DNA of 64,000 bases, from the NCBI GenBank assembly GCA_020845755.1, contig JADLFE010000019.1, positions 92,735-156,734 of the forward strand. Reading direction: 5' to 3'. The position numbers and the translations under genes are program-made. Positions 53,577 through 62,744 of the stretch are shown here, piece by piece (the first letter of the stretch is position 1; each line of letters starts with the position of its first letter). Under the pieces are notes generated by a model. It was not told the origin of the DNA. It saw nothing but the letters and a program-made list of their open reading frames with translations, and made no database searches. Source of the stretch: Phycisphaerales bacterium. Lineage in GTDB: Bacteria; Planctomycetota; Phycisphaerae; Phycisphaerales; UBA1924.

Positions 53577-55811
53577 GTGAATCCCCTTGGAATGGGCGGT
53601 GAGCCGCTCGGGAGTTTTCCTAGGCGATTGGCCGCCACGCGACGCCTTGCGCCGCTCGTCCGCGCCGAGGTGCTCGAGAAGTTGATCGAGACATGCGGGC
53701 ACCACGAGCGAACACTCGTCGCCACAGAACTGCTCGAACTGGCGAGCCTCGAAGAAACCGGGCGAAGGTGGCCCTGGCAAAGGCCGGCCGGGCCCGGTGC
53801 CACTCGCGCACTGGTGGCGATCGCGGGCGCGTGGGACCTGTGGCCGGATGAACTGCGACCGGTCGCTCTGGCGATCGGGCGCGAGCGCTGGGCGAGCGTG
53901 CTCGCCGATGCGATGGCGTCGATGTCGGCTGATTCACGCCGCGGCGTGACCCGCCTGGTATCGGAACATCTCACCGAACCGCTGGGCGAACTGGCGCCGC
54001 GCGTGCTCGTGATGACCGATTCAACGAGCGCGGCCCAACTCGAGCGGGCGATCCTGTCGCGAGCGTTTGCGGCGGCGGGATTGGACGAACAGACCGGCGA
54101 GCGGATCGCGGAAGAAGACGCCGGCGCACTGGCGCGGATCGAGCGGATCGTCGCAGGCGCCTGCGCGAATTTCCATGAGCATCAGTGCCGGCGCGTGCTG
54201 CTGGCGGCGGCGGCGCTCCTGAACCCGCGCGATCTTGGGCTTTCGATCGAGATGGATACGCTCGGCGCGAGCGATATGCCGGCCGCGCTCGGCGAGGGAC
54301 GCGGCGATGCATGGCACGCGGGAAATCCGGGGCAGGATCGGGCCGCGTCGCCCGCGCGGGCGACCACGTTTGCTTCGCCGGTGGCGCGCTGGTTCTGGTC
54401 GCTGGACGAGCGGGAACGCGCGCCGCTCTTGGCCCTGGTGCGCTCGGCGAAGCACCCGCTGGTTCGTGTTCGCGCGTGGGAATGGTCCCGCCTCTCGAGT
54501 CTGATCGCCGCCTGCGCGGAGCGATTGACACGATCGGCATCGATCGCCGAGCACGAGGGCGTGCTGTCGCGCTGGCACCTCTCGTTGAACCCGCGGAGGA
54601 CGACGGCGATGACGATGCCTGCGCCCGACGAGTTGGCATCGCTGTCGCCCGATGCGCGTGCGGGCGCCGCTCGCCTGGCGATCAAGGCCGTCGGACGCGA
54701 GGGCGCGAGCGCGTTGCTGGCGCCGCTGCTTGGTGATCCCGACGTGCTGGTTCGTCACGCGGCGTCATTGGCAGCCACGCCGACCGAACTCGCGGACTTC
54801 GCCTTTGATGCGCACGACGCGATCGCGGCGTCCGCCGCCCGGCGCTGGTCGCTCGCGGGCCTGCGCTCGGCCAAGGGGAGCCTGTTGCTCCGCGCGGTGG
54901 AGACCGACGACGGCACGCGCCGGCGACTGGCCTCGCGCCTGGCTCGTGCGCCCGTCGGAGCGGTGCGGCATGTGGCGCGCCAGGACCTGGCGGCGTATGA
55001 CTGGACTGTCGACCCATCGCCCGCGGCACGCGTGGCGGCGCGCCACATGCTGGCGCGCGACCCCGAGTCCGCCACGAAGCGGCTGCTGGAAGACCTTGAA
55101 TCGACCGACATTCGCCGGCGGATGGGCGCGATCGGGGTGATCCGCGCGTTGTCGCTTCACGAGGCGTTTGCGCCGAGGCTGATCGCGATCGCGCGCGAAT
55201 TCACGCCGCACCTGCCCGTGCCCACGCCGATCACGAACCCACCGTCGCCGATCGAGGCGCCGGAAGATGCTTCGAGGTCGGATGGTGGGGCGATACACGC
55301 GAAGGTGGATCCGCGCCTGCGCGCGACCGCGATCTCGGCCCTGAGCGACGGGCCGATGCTGGCGGCTGCTTCTCGTGATGTCGAGCGTGTCATCGAAGAG
55401 TGCCTGCACGACGCGGACACGCGCGTGCGTGCCAACGCGGTGGAGGCGGTCGCCAAGCGCGTGCGCCACGCGCCCAGCACCAGCGACCACGCGCTGCTCA
55501 CCCTCCTTGAACTCAAGGACGACGGTGCCCACCGCGCCCGCGCCAATGCGCTGCGTGGACTGCTCGAGACCGCCGCGGGCGAGCCGACTATTGAGGGCGT
55601 TCGCGCGATGCTCACCGACGAACGCCCCATGCACCGCCTTGCGGGTGTGTGGCTGGCCGGGCGTGTGCTCCCGGGCGTGAAACCCGTGATCGCGAAGAGG
55701 TACGGCGAGATTGCGGGTGTGGTGAAGCGTCTGGCGGAGAAGGACGAGGACGAGCACGTGCGCCGGCGCGCGGTGCACGCCGCGACGCTGATGGCGGGAG
55801 GTGTCGCGTGA
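53577..55811 (+). CDS. HEAT-repeat-like helical protein
   Basis: About 744 residues. The start is uncertain: GTG at 53577 or ATG at 53592; the frame is open to a TTG at 53496 with no support. The protein is a long series of antiparallel helices rich in Ala, Arg and Leu. HEAT-like units such as GASALLAPLLGDPDVLVRHA, LLEDLESTDIRRRMGAIGVI and VIEECLHDADTRVRANAVEA recur. A Pro-rich break lies around residues 540-570. Such solenoids are protein-protein scaffolds. Its stop overlaps the next gene's GTG (GTGA), so the two are coupled. Confidence 0.82.
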   Translation: MNPLGMGGEPLGSFPRRLAATRRLAPLVRAEVLEKLIETCGHHERTLVATELLELASLEETGRRWPWQRPAGPGATRALVAIAGAWDLWPDELRPVALAIGRERWASVLADAMASMSADSRRGVTRLVSEHLTEPLGELAPRVLVMTDSTSAAQLERAILSRAFAAAGLDEQTGERIAEEDAGALARIERIVAGACANFHEHQCRRVLLAAAALLNPRDLGLSIEMDTLGASDMPAALGEGRGDAWHAGNPGQDRAASPARATTFASPVARWFWSLDERERAPLLALVRSAKHPLVRVRAWEWSRLSSLIAACAERLTRSASIAEHEGVLSRWHLSLNPRRTTAMTMPAPDELASLSPDARAGAARLAIKAVGREGASALLAPLLGDPDVLVRHAASLAATPTELADFAFDAHDAIAASAARRWSLAGLRSAKGSLLLRAVETDDGTRRRLASRLARAPVGAVRHVARQDLAAYDWTVDPSPAARVAARHMLARDPESATKRLLEDLESTDIRRRMGAIGVIRALSLHEAFAPRLIAIAREFTPHLPVPTPITNPPSPIEAPEDASRSDGGAIHAKVDPRLRATAISALSDGPMLAAASRDVERVIEECLHDADTRVRANAVEAVAKRVRHAPSTSDHALLTLLELKDDGAHRARANALRGLLETAAGEPTIEGVRAMLTDERPMHRLAGVWLAGRVLPGVKPVIAKRYGEIAGVVKRLAEKDEDEHVRRRAVHAATLMAGGVA

Positions 55812-56395
55812 AGTGTGTGGCACACCCAACGGTCGCCGCGGGCTTCTTTGCGATGCTCTCGCGCGTGGCCGTTGCGCAGCCGACTCCGATCAAACTCGAG
55901 ACGGGCGAGGCGCCGCCGGTCGCGGCCCCGACGTGGATCGAGAGCGCGTTGTCGTGGTCGCCGTGGGTCGGCGCGGGTCTGGGGCTCGCGCTGATCGGCG
56001 CGTGGGGCGTTCGTCAGTTGATGATGCGACGGAACGCACACTCACCCCAGGAACGCGCGCTGCACGAGTTGGCGCAGGTGATCGGGTTCAGCGGGCGCGA
56101 GGTGCGCGCGATCGTCGCGATGACGGGGAGCCCCGCGGGCGCGATGGCGGCGATGGTGAGCCGCGAGTCTTTCCGCAGGATTGGTGAGCAGTCGCACGCG
56201 TCGCTGGACGGCGCCTCACTCGACGCCGCACGCGATGCCGCGACGCGCCTGGGCTGCCCGGAGGTTTTCGACGATTTCAAGGACGCCAAGAGCAAATTGT
56301 CACCGACGTCGAAGCGGATGCTGGAGATCATCCGCGGCAAGTTCCTGGCGCACCTCAACAAGCCACGGCGCAAGGCGAGGGTCGCGAAGCGGTAA
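55808..56395 (+). CDS. Membrane-anchored protein, hypothetical
   Basis: 195 residues starting with GTG at 55808, overlapping the HEAT-repeat gene stop by four bases. A hydrophobic N-terminus (VAAGFFAMLSRVAVAQP) may be a signal peptide. A transmembrane helix (WVGAGLGLALIGAWGVRQLM) lies at about residues 52-72. The cytoplasmic-looking C-terminal part has conserved-looking helices ALHELAQVIGFSGREVRAIV and RLGCPEVFDDFKDAKSKLSP and ends in a basic RRKARVAKR tail. No family recognised. Coupling to the HEAT protein suggests they work together at the membrane. Confidence 0.8.
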   Translation: MKCVAHPTVAAGFFAMLSRVAVAQPTPIKLETGEAPPVAAPTWIESALSWSPWVGAGLGLALIGAWGVRQLMMRRNAHSPQERALHELAQVIGFSGREVRAIVAMTGSPAGAMAAMVSRESFRRIGEQSHASLDGASLDAARDAATRLGCPEVFDDFKDAKSKLSPTSKRMLEIIRGKFLAHLNKPRRKARVAKR

Positions 56396-56398
56396 CGA

Positions 56399-57172
56399 CT
56401 ACTCCGTCGGCGGCTCGCCCCCCTGGCGCGAGAGCGGCGTCATGCAACGCAATCGCAGCGCGACGTCCGTCAGCACTCGCGGGTTGAAGTTGATCGCAAA
56501 GTGGCTGAGCCAATGCCCGAACGCGTCGCGCGGCTCGCACCAGATCGGCACGCGCCCCGGCGGGGCCGTGTTCCGCGCACCGACCCACCAATCGCGGAGC
56601 TGCGCATAGCACGTCAGGTCGAACGACGCGCGGGCAAGATCGTCGTCGAGCATGCGCAGAAATTCGGAGCCCGGTCGCATGGCGGCGGCGGCGGGATCGG
56701 GGCGGATGAACGACGCCAGGCGCGCGCCGCGGTGCGGTGTCGCGAGCGTGAAGAGACGGGCGATGCGGAGGCGACGGCTCTGCTGTGCGAACGTGTCGCT
56801 CGCGGCCAGTCGCGCGACCAGACCGCCCATCGAGATCGCGATGACATCGACCTCGGTTGTGTCGCTCGAGCCCGGGGCGGGGAATCTCTCCTGCACGCGG
56901 GCGATGACGCGGCGCGCGGCGCTGTTGATGGTCCAGAGCGATGCATAGGTGATACTCAGCGCGTCGCTCGCGCCGGGGATGAGCGGGGCGATGCGCGCCA
57001 GCACGCCGCCGTCGGGCATCGGCGGCGAACGCCAGCCGGCGAGAACCAGGAGCGGCCTGGGAAGGTTTGCGGGCGCGGCCGCGAGTTCGCGACGTGCGGC
57101 GCCCAGTGCCTCGTCGCTCACATCAAAGCACGGGTTCACGAGCGAATTAACGGGAACCGTTTGGTGTGTCAT
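56399..57172 (-). CDS. Lipase-like alpha/beta hydrolase
   Basis: 257 residues from the ATG complementary to 57170-57172. The core strand RPLLVLAGWRSPPMPDGG is followed by the nucleophile elbow IAISMGGL with Ser114, then FTLATPHRGARLASF, the typical lipase/PGAP1-like segment after the elbow. The acid and His residues are not pinned down. No signal peptide was seen, so it is probably cytoplasmic, unlike the hydrolase at 9216. It may be an esterase or thioesterase. Convergent with, and three bases from, the gene ending at 56395. Confidence 0.82.
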   Translation of the reverse strand: MTHQTVPVNSLVNPCFDVSDEALGAARRELAAAPANLPRPLLVLAGWRSPPMPDGGVLARIAPLIPGASDALSITYASLWTINSAARRVIARVQERFPAPGSSDTTEVDVIAISMGGLVARLAASDTFAQQSRRLRIARLFTLATPHRGARLASFIRPDPAAAAMRPGSEFLRMLDDDLARASFDLTCYAQLRDWWVGARNTAPPGRVPIWCEPRDAFGHWLSHFAINFNPRVLTDVALRLRCMTPLSRQGGEPPTE

Positions 57173-57249
57173 GCCTGGCGAAGGGTATGGTGCAACGATT
57201 CGCGGTCGCGGGCGGTTTGATCCAGCGTCCGATGGCACAGGAGTTCTCC

Positions 57250-58638
57250 ATGCGCGTCACCGCTCTGTTTTCTGGGTGTTCCACGCCTGCTCTTTCAAAG
57301 CGCCCGGCGTTCCGCTCTGTGGTGCTTGCCGTCGCGGCGAGCATCGCTCTGGTCGGCCTAGCGCCCGGCGCGCTCGCGCAACAGGACGCGGCACCGCCCG
57401 CGACACCGCCGGCGGCGCAGCCCGAAGCCAAGCCCGACGAGCCGAAGCACGCCGGGCCGCAGTTGACGCGCGTGGTGGAGGAAAAGGACGGCGCGATCGT
57501 GCGCATGGAGACGGTGACACGGACGTTCAAGTCGAGCGACGCCGGGCCGATCGTTCACCTCGTCGGCGTGACGCACATCGGCGATCGCGCGTACTACGAC
57601 GCGCTCCAGCAATTCCTCAATCAGCAATCGATCGTGCTGTTCGAGGGCGTGAAGCCCGGCGGCGAGGGCGACTCACGCGGCGTGGCGACCACCGACGAGG
57701 AGCGTGCCAAACTCACCGAGCGCCGCCTGCGGCTGTTGGGCATCCTCATCGAGCAATCAAGGCGGGAGAAGAAGGCGCTGCCCGCGTCGCTGGACGAACT
57801 CGAGCAGAGCCTGCCGCGCCCGCTCGCTCGCGCGTTCCACGGCGCGCGGAGCGACGGCTGGAGCCACCCGATCGGGTTCATCGCATCGCCCGACGGCGCG
57901 ACGTTCGATCTCACCAGCCGCGGGAGCGACGACGCGCCGGGCGGCGAGGGTTTCGCCGCCGACCTGAATCTCAGCCAGCAGAAGCCGCTCTCTGACAGCG
58001 AGGTGGGCGAGCGGCAGGAGGGCATCCAGACCAAGCTCGCGTCGGCTCTGGGGCTTGAGTTCCAGCTCGCGGCGATCGACTACAGCAAGGCCAACTGGCG
58101 CAACAGCGACATGTCGATCGACCAGGTGCAGCGCAAATTGCAGGAGGCCGGCGCGTCGGGCGAGCAGCTCTTCCGCATGCTCGACGGCAGCTCGATGATG
58201 GCCAAGTTCGCGGGATTCCTGCTCAACTTCATCAAGGCCAGCCCGCAGATGCAGTCGAGCGTGAAACTGATGATGATGGAGATGCTCTCGCACGCCGACG
58301 AATTGATGGAGGCCCAGGGCGGCGAGCAGGGCAAACTGATGAGCGTGATCGTGCTCGATCGCAACGCCGCGGTGCTCGATGATCTGAAGGCGATCCTGCA
58401 CAACGAGAAGGACGTGGAGTCGGTGGCGCTGTTCTATGGCGCGGGGCACCTGCCCGATCTTGAGAAGCACCTCACGCAGGACTTCGGGTATCGATTCGAG
58501 AGCGAGCGATGGTTCCCGGCGATCAGCATGGAAGTCGCCAAGGCGGGCATGTCGGTGCAGCAGGCGCGCCAATACCGCCAGATGATGACACAGATGATCG
58601 ATCGCCAGAAGGCGACGGGGAAGAAGAAGCCAAAGTAG
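57250..58638 (+). CDS. Secreted TraB/TIKI-like protein with inserted GspG-like domain
   Basis: 462 residues from the ATG at 57250 with AGGAG upstream. Signal peptide VVLAVAASIALVGLAPGALA. The TraB/TIKI fold is suggested by IVHLVGVTHIGDRAYYDALQ with the conserved His, IVLFEGVKP with the Glu, and FYGAGHLPDLEKHLTQDFGY near the end; such proteins are metalloproteases or related. Within this fold, residues about 165-245 read as a pseudopilin GspG C-terminal unit: LPASLDELEQSL, then DGWSHPIGF, then FDLTSRGSDDAPGGEGFAAD. This is the Ca-binding pattern of the major pseudopilin. The helical C-terminus ends in Lys residues. Confidence 0.82.
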   Translation: MRVTALFSGCSTPALSKRPAFRSVVLAVAASIALVGLAPGALAQQDAAPPATPPAAQPEAKPDEPKHAGPQLTRVVEEKDGAIVRMETVTRTFKSSDAGPIVHLVGVTHIGDRAYYDALQQFLNQQSIVLFEGVKPGGEGDSRGVATTDEERAKLTERRLRLLGILIEQSRREKKALPASLDELEQSLPRPLARAFHGARSDGWSHPIGFIASPDGATFDLTSRGSDDAPGGEGFAADLNLSQQKPLSDSEVGERQEGIQTKLASALGLEFQLAAIDYSKANWRNSDMSIDQVQRKLQEAGASGEQLFRMLDGSSMMAKFAGFLLNFIKASPQMQSSVKLMMMEMLSHADELMEAQGGEQGKLMSVIVLDRNAAVLDDLKAILHNEKDVESVALFYGAGHLPDLEKHLTQDFGYRFESERWFPAISMEVAKAGMSVQQARQYRQMMTQMIDRQKATGKKKPK

Positions 58639-58749
58639 ATCGCCACCCGTCCGGCGCCGGGCAATTCCGTCATCAGTGCACGGACGCTTTGATCTTTGCG
58701 AGTGCCATTTCCCGCGATGTGCGGCGTGGTGTGGGGACCGCGTACCCGC

Positions 58750-60063
58750 TTACTGACTCTTCCCGATCGTCAGCCCCACGTTCTTCTGGATTTGCCCGCC
58801 GGCGATCTTATCGAAGCCGCTCCCGAGTTCCCCGATCGGATCTGGCGGAATGATGTCAACCTTTTTCTCGCCCAGCTTGGCCTCGCCGCGTTTCACCTTG
58901 TCCTGGAACGCCAGGCACTCGGCCAGCAATCGCTCGAGGATTTCCGGCTCGGGCACATTCGCGACGCGCTCGCCCTGCACATAGATGATGCCGCGCCGAT
59001 CGCCCGCGAAGACCGCGACGTCGGCCCCCTCGGCCTCGCCCGGGCCGTTGACGATGCACCCCATGACCGCGACCTTCATCGGCACGGTCACCTTCTCCTC
59101 CAGGGCCTTGCGAACATCCTGCACGAGCGTGAAGAGATCAACCTGGATTCGTCCGCAGGTGGGGCACGCGATGAGATCGACGCCGACGCGCTCGCGCAGT
59201 CCGAGGCAGTAGAGGAGTTCGAGCCCGTCCTGGACTTCATAGATCGGATCGTTTGCGTAACTGATGCGGATGGTGTCGCCGATGCCGTTGATGAGGAGGC
59301 CCCCCAGCGCGACGACGGAGCGGATGGTGCCGGTTTCCTTCGGCCCGGCGTGCGTGACGCCAAGATGGAGCGGGTGCTCGAAGCGCTTGGAGATTTCGGT
59401 GTAGGCGTCGACGACGAACGCGGCGTCCATGGACTTGGCGCTGATGACGATGTCGCGGAAGTCCTGCTCGTAGAAGATGTCGAGGTATTCCTCGAGTTTG
59501 GCGATCATGATGGCCAAGAGGTGCCCGTGCGTGTGCCCGGCAAAGAACGCGCCCAGTTCCTTCATGCGCTTCTCTTTGTCCTTGCGCTCGATGATGGAGC
59601 CCTCGTTGACGCCGACGCGGATCGGGATGCCGCGCCCTCCCTGGGCCGCCTTGCAGGCCTGGATGACGTCGATCACCTGCGCGCGATCGGTGATGTTGCC
59701 GGGGTTGAGGCGGATCTTGTGAACGCCCGCCTCGATCGCTTCGAGAGCGCGCTGGAAATGGAAGTGAACGTCGGCGACGATCGGCACGCGCACGCGCGGC
59801 AGGATGTCCTTGAGCGCCTCGGTGTCCTTCTTCTCCGGAACGGCCACGCGCACGATGTCGGCACCCGCCGCGGCCAGTTTGTTGATCTCCGCGACGCAGC
59901 GTTCCACGTCGTGTGTGTAGCCGGCGGTCATGGTCTGGACGCTGACCGGCGCCGGGGTGGTGGGCCGGCCGTCCCGGTCGGGCAGGCCGCCGCCGATCTT
60001 GAGAAAACCAATACGAGAGTCACCAATTGTGATTTGACGGGTGGGTCGGCGCAGGCTCGGCAT
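58750..60063 (-). CDS. ispG: 4-hydroxy-3-methylbut-2-enyl diphosphate synthase (IspG/GcpE)
   Basis: Penultimate step of the MEP isoprenoid pathway, reducing methylerythritol cyclodiphosphate with a 4Fe-4S cluster. 437 residues, start ATG complementary to 60061-60063. The barrel start VSVQTMTAGYTHDVE is followed by KIRLNPGNI and RVGVNEGSI. The cluster ligands are Cys300, Cys303 (CPTCG) and Cys336, with Glu343 in MGCIVNGPGEAEGAD. The length and the insertion GVTHAGPKETGTIRS fit the common bacterial form. Monocistronic by appearance. Confidence 0.97.
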   Translation of the reverse strand: MPSLRRPTRQITIGDSRIGFLKIGGGLPDRDGRPTTPAPVSVQTMTAGYTHDVERCVAEINKLAAAGADIVRVAVPEKKDTEALKDILPRVRVPIVADVHFHFQRALEAIEAGVHKIRLNPGNITDRAQVIDVIQACKAAQGGRGIPIRVGVNEGSIIERKDKEKRMKELGAFFAGHTHGHLLAIMIAKLEEYLDIFYEQDFRDIVISAKSMDAAFVVDAYTEISKRFEHPLHLGVTHAGPKETGTIRSVVALGGLLINGIGDTIRISYANDPIYEVQDGLELLYCLGLRERVGVDLIACPTCGRIQVDLFTLVQDVRKALEEKVTVPMKVAVMGCIVNGPGEAEGADVAVFAGDRRGIIYVQGERVANVPEPEILERLLAECLAFQDKVKRGEAKLGEKKVDIIPPDPIGELGSGFDKIAGGQIQKNVGLTIGKSQ

Positions 60064-60244
60064 GGCGAAATGGTAGATAACACCACGCCGCGCGGCCGGT
60101 TGTGGCGGTCGTAGCGATCACAGCATCGCGACCACCCATCTTGGATCCAGCATTCTCCCCCAACCCCGATCAAGGTGTTTCACCGGTCGATTCCGGTGTG
60201 GCGAGGATCACGCGACGAGATAAAACGCACAAAAGGACCTGAAA

Positions 60245-60850
60245 ATGCGTGAATCTGTCAAACTCTCCGAAGCCGATCGCAAGTTGCTCATCGAGCGTCT
60301 GCAGATGCACGATTCCGCCGCGCTCCAGCGTTCGCATCGCGCCGCCGCGCGATTGCAACTCCCCGATTCGATCACGATTCAGGTCCTGGTCTGTCATCCC
60401 GGCGGCGGCGAAGTTCTCGTCCGCGCCGTGGTCAAGGACATCTCCCGCACCGGCATGGGGATGCTCTACGGCGGGTATCTCCACCTCGACACCCAGGTCC
60501 TCGCTCGCTTCGTCGAGAAGGACGGCACCCCCATCTTCGTCCAAGGCGGCAAGGTCGTCCGGTGCACCCACGTCCGCGGTGTGGTCCACGAGGTCGGGAT
60601 CCGCTTCGATACTGAGATCACCGCCGACGCGCGCGTCCTGGCCCTCGACACCGGCGCCCCGCAGGTACCCGTGCTCAACTACACCCAACTCGAGGCACTG
60701 AGTGCCGAACTCTCGCGGCTCATCCGGTCGCGCGCCGCCGCTGAGCCCATCGGGCGCACCGTGCGAGCCATCCGAGAATCGATCGTCTCCACGCACCCGG
60801 CGATCGATGAACCCCGCAGCGCCGCGTCCACGACCAAGAATCGCGCCTAA
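60245..60850 (+). CDS. PilZ-domain-like protein
   Basis: 201 residues, ATG at 60245 with AAGGA upstream. A short N-terminal helix (LSEADRKLLIERLQMH) leads into RSHRAAARLQLP, an RxxxR-like motif. Then come VVKDISRTGMGMLYGGYLHL (the D/NxSxxG motif) and beta strands up to residue about 130. PilZ domains bind cyclic di-GMP and control surface or motility functions. The first motif is only approximate, so ligand binding is not certain. The C-terminal 70 residues are helical and charged. The leader contains a small caccgg/ccggtg hairpin at 60181-60198. Confidence 0.75.
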   Translation: MRESVKLSEADRKLLIERLQMHDSAALQRSHRAAARLQLPDSITIQVLVCHPGGGEVLVRAVVKDISRTGMGMLYGGYLHLDTQVLARFVEKDGTPIFVQGGKVVRCTHVRGVVHEVGIRFDTEITADARVLALDTGAPQVPVLNYTQLEALSAELSRLIRSRAAAEPIGRTVRAIRESIVSTHPAIDEPRSAASTTKNRA

Positions 60851-60862
60851 GCGCGCCCGGCG

Positions 60863-62557
60863 CTACGCGGGACTCCCCGGCGGCCGCTTGTCCGTGCGCG
60901 AGCCGCACTCCGTTCGGCGCGCTCTGCCGTCGTCATCGACCGACGGTTGCTGACCCGTTGGCGCGAAGGGATGCTCGCTCTTGGGGCACACCAGCGTCGG
61001 CGCAGGGCGGTGCACCGCCGCCGTGATCCCCCTCCAGAAACCCGGCACCCGTTCATAGCCCGCGTCGCCGGGCTTCAGTCCGTCGACCTCCGGCGTCCGC
61101 CAGATCATCATCACAACGCCAGCGATCACCAGCGCCAGCGATGTGATCGCCAGACCCATCTGCGTGCCCGTGCCCGAGTTGACGAGTTCGGGGCGTGCGG
61201 CCCTGAGCGCACGCTCGCCCGCGTGCCCCGCCGCACTGGCGATCCACGTCCCCACCGGCATCAAACCCATCGCGATCGTGTTGACCACCGCCGACACCCG
61301 GCCACGCATCTGGTCGTCCACCAGGTGCTGCATCGCGGCCGCCATCGTGTTGAACCCCCACATCCAGAAGATCCCGATGCAGAACATCACGACCATCGCC
61401 GCGCCCGCGCTCGTCAACATCGAGAACACCAGGATGCAGATCCCGCCCAGAAGCACGCTGACCGGGATCATGTGGTGCATCGGATACCACTTGGGAATCA
61501 ATTTCAGCCCCAGTCCGCCCAGCACCGCGCCGATCCCCATCACCGCCAGCAGCGTGCCGAACGTCGCCTCCTGACGCTGGTACACCTCCGACACCATCAG
61601 CGGCAGGAGTTGCATGATCGGCGTCGCCAACGCCGCGAAGATCACGATCGCCACCAGCACCGAACGCGGGCCCTTGCGATGCCACACCCACGCGATCGCC
61701 TCGCGGCTGCGCACCAGCACCGTCCCCGGGTGCTTCCACGCGCCGCGAAGGTCCGGCGGCGCCGGCGCATCGGGCGTCGACAGCACCGCGATCATCACGC
61801 CGATGAACGTGCCCGCGTTGAAAAGCAAGAGTGACGCCGCCCCGCGCCCGCTCTCCATGGGCGTGAGCGCCGTCGTCGCCACGCCCGCCGCCACCCCCAA
61901 CGCCACCGGGCTTTGAAACGCCCGCATGATCATCCCGCCCAGCGCCGGGCCCACAACCCGCGCCATGTTGAACGCGATCCCGTTCAGCGTGATCGCCCGG
62001 GTCAACTCTTCCTTGGGAACCAGGCGCGGCGTGAGGACCTGCCACGCCGGCGTGTTGAACGCCACCGTCACCCCCTGCGCCAGCGTCAGGCCCAGGAGCA
62101 CCCACCGATCCGCGTGCCCCGTGTAGGCCGCCGCGGCCATCCCGAGCGCGATCAGCATCATGAACGCCTGCGTGACGATGAGCAGCGTGCGTCGGTTCAC
62201 GCTGTCGGCGACCAGCCCTCCCAGCATCCCGAGCACCAGCGTCGGACACAGTTGCGCCGCCGCGATATACGCCATCCAATCCTCGGACTTGGTCTCCTGC
62301 GAGACCAGCCAGCGGACCGCGACGAACTCGAACCAGTTCCCGATGTACGAACCGAACGCCGCCAGCCAGATCGTGCGAAAATGCCGGTGTCTCAGCACCC
62401 CAAGCCGCGATGCCGTTTCCACGCCCGCGACGCCGCCGCTCGACGCGTCCGTGAGTCCCGCGTCCTCTACGGGCGGACCGCCGCCGCCCCCGCCGGTCTC
62501 AAGCGCGGCGTCGTGCGATCGCTCCGGATAGTCATGGCGTGCTGGAGTGCTCATCAT
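60863..62557 (-). CDS. Major facilitator superfamily exporter (EntS/MFS_3-like)
   Basis: 564 residues; ATG at 62555-62557 or the next codon. A Gly/Asp-rich N-terminal tail is followed by LRHRHFRTIWLAAFGSYIGN and WFEFVAVRWLVSQ. This is the N-terminal pattern of the EntS/DUF894 branch. About 12 helices follow, with LGMLGGLVADSVNRRTLLIV as loop 2. LGGLGLKLIPKWYPMHHMIP lies in the middle of the second half. The last 60 residues are hydrophilic. Siderophore or drug export is typical for this branch; no siderophore gene is nearby. It lies between the PilZ gene and rpoC, convergent with the former. Confidence 0.9.
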   Translation of the reverse strand: MMSTPARHDYPERSHDAALETGGGGGGPPVEDAGLTDASSGGVAGVETASRLGVLRHRHFRTIWLAAFGSYIGNWFEFVAVRWLVSQETKSEDWMAYIAAAQLCPTLVLGMLGGLVADSVNRRTLLIVTQAFMMLIALGMAAAAYTGHADRWVLLGLTLAQGVTVAFNTPAWQVLTPRLVPKEELTRAITLNGIAFNMARVVGPALGGMIMRAFQSPVALGVAAGVATTALTPMESGRGAASLLLFNAGTFIGVMIAVLSTPDAPAPPDLRGAWKHPGTVLVRSREAIAWVWHRKGPRSVLVAIVIFAALATPIMQLLPLMVSEVYQRQEATFGTLLAVMGIGAVLGGLGLKLIPKWYPMHHMIPVSVLLGGICILVFSMLTSAGAAMVVMFCIGIFWMWGFNTMAAAMQHLVDDQMRGRVSAVVNTIAMGLMPVGTWIASAAGHAGERALRAARPELVNSGTGTQMGLAITSLALVIAGVVMMIWRTPEVDGLKPGDAGYERVPGFWRGITAAVHRPAPTLVCPKSEHPFAPTGQQPSVDDDGRARRTECGSRTDKRPPGSPA

Positions 62558-62667
62558 CGGCGGGTTCCGTCCTCGCCGGGTGCAATGGTAGCGCCCCTGT
62601 CACGCGACTCAGGTCCCCCACTGCGGTCAGACCCGCATCCACACCGGTCATGCCTCGCTGCATACCA

Positions 62668-62702
62668 ACAAAAAAAAGGGCCGGGCTCTTCGCCCGACCC
62701 TT
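62668..62702 (-). terminator. Rho-independent terminator after rpoC
   Basis: On the minus strand, aagggtcgggc / gcccggccctt (11 bp with one mismatch) around a five-base loop, followed by about nine T residues. It lies 42 bp past the rpoC stop at 62745. Confidence 0.92.
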
Positions 62703-62744
62703 GGAGTGATTCCGATTCGATCTACCGATCGCCACAGCAGCCCA

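Noticed and set aside
60181..60198. Riboswitch-like hairpin in the PilZ leader
   Set aside because: Only a 6-bp stem without conserved riboswitch elements; noted but not called.
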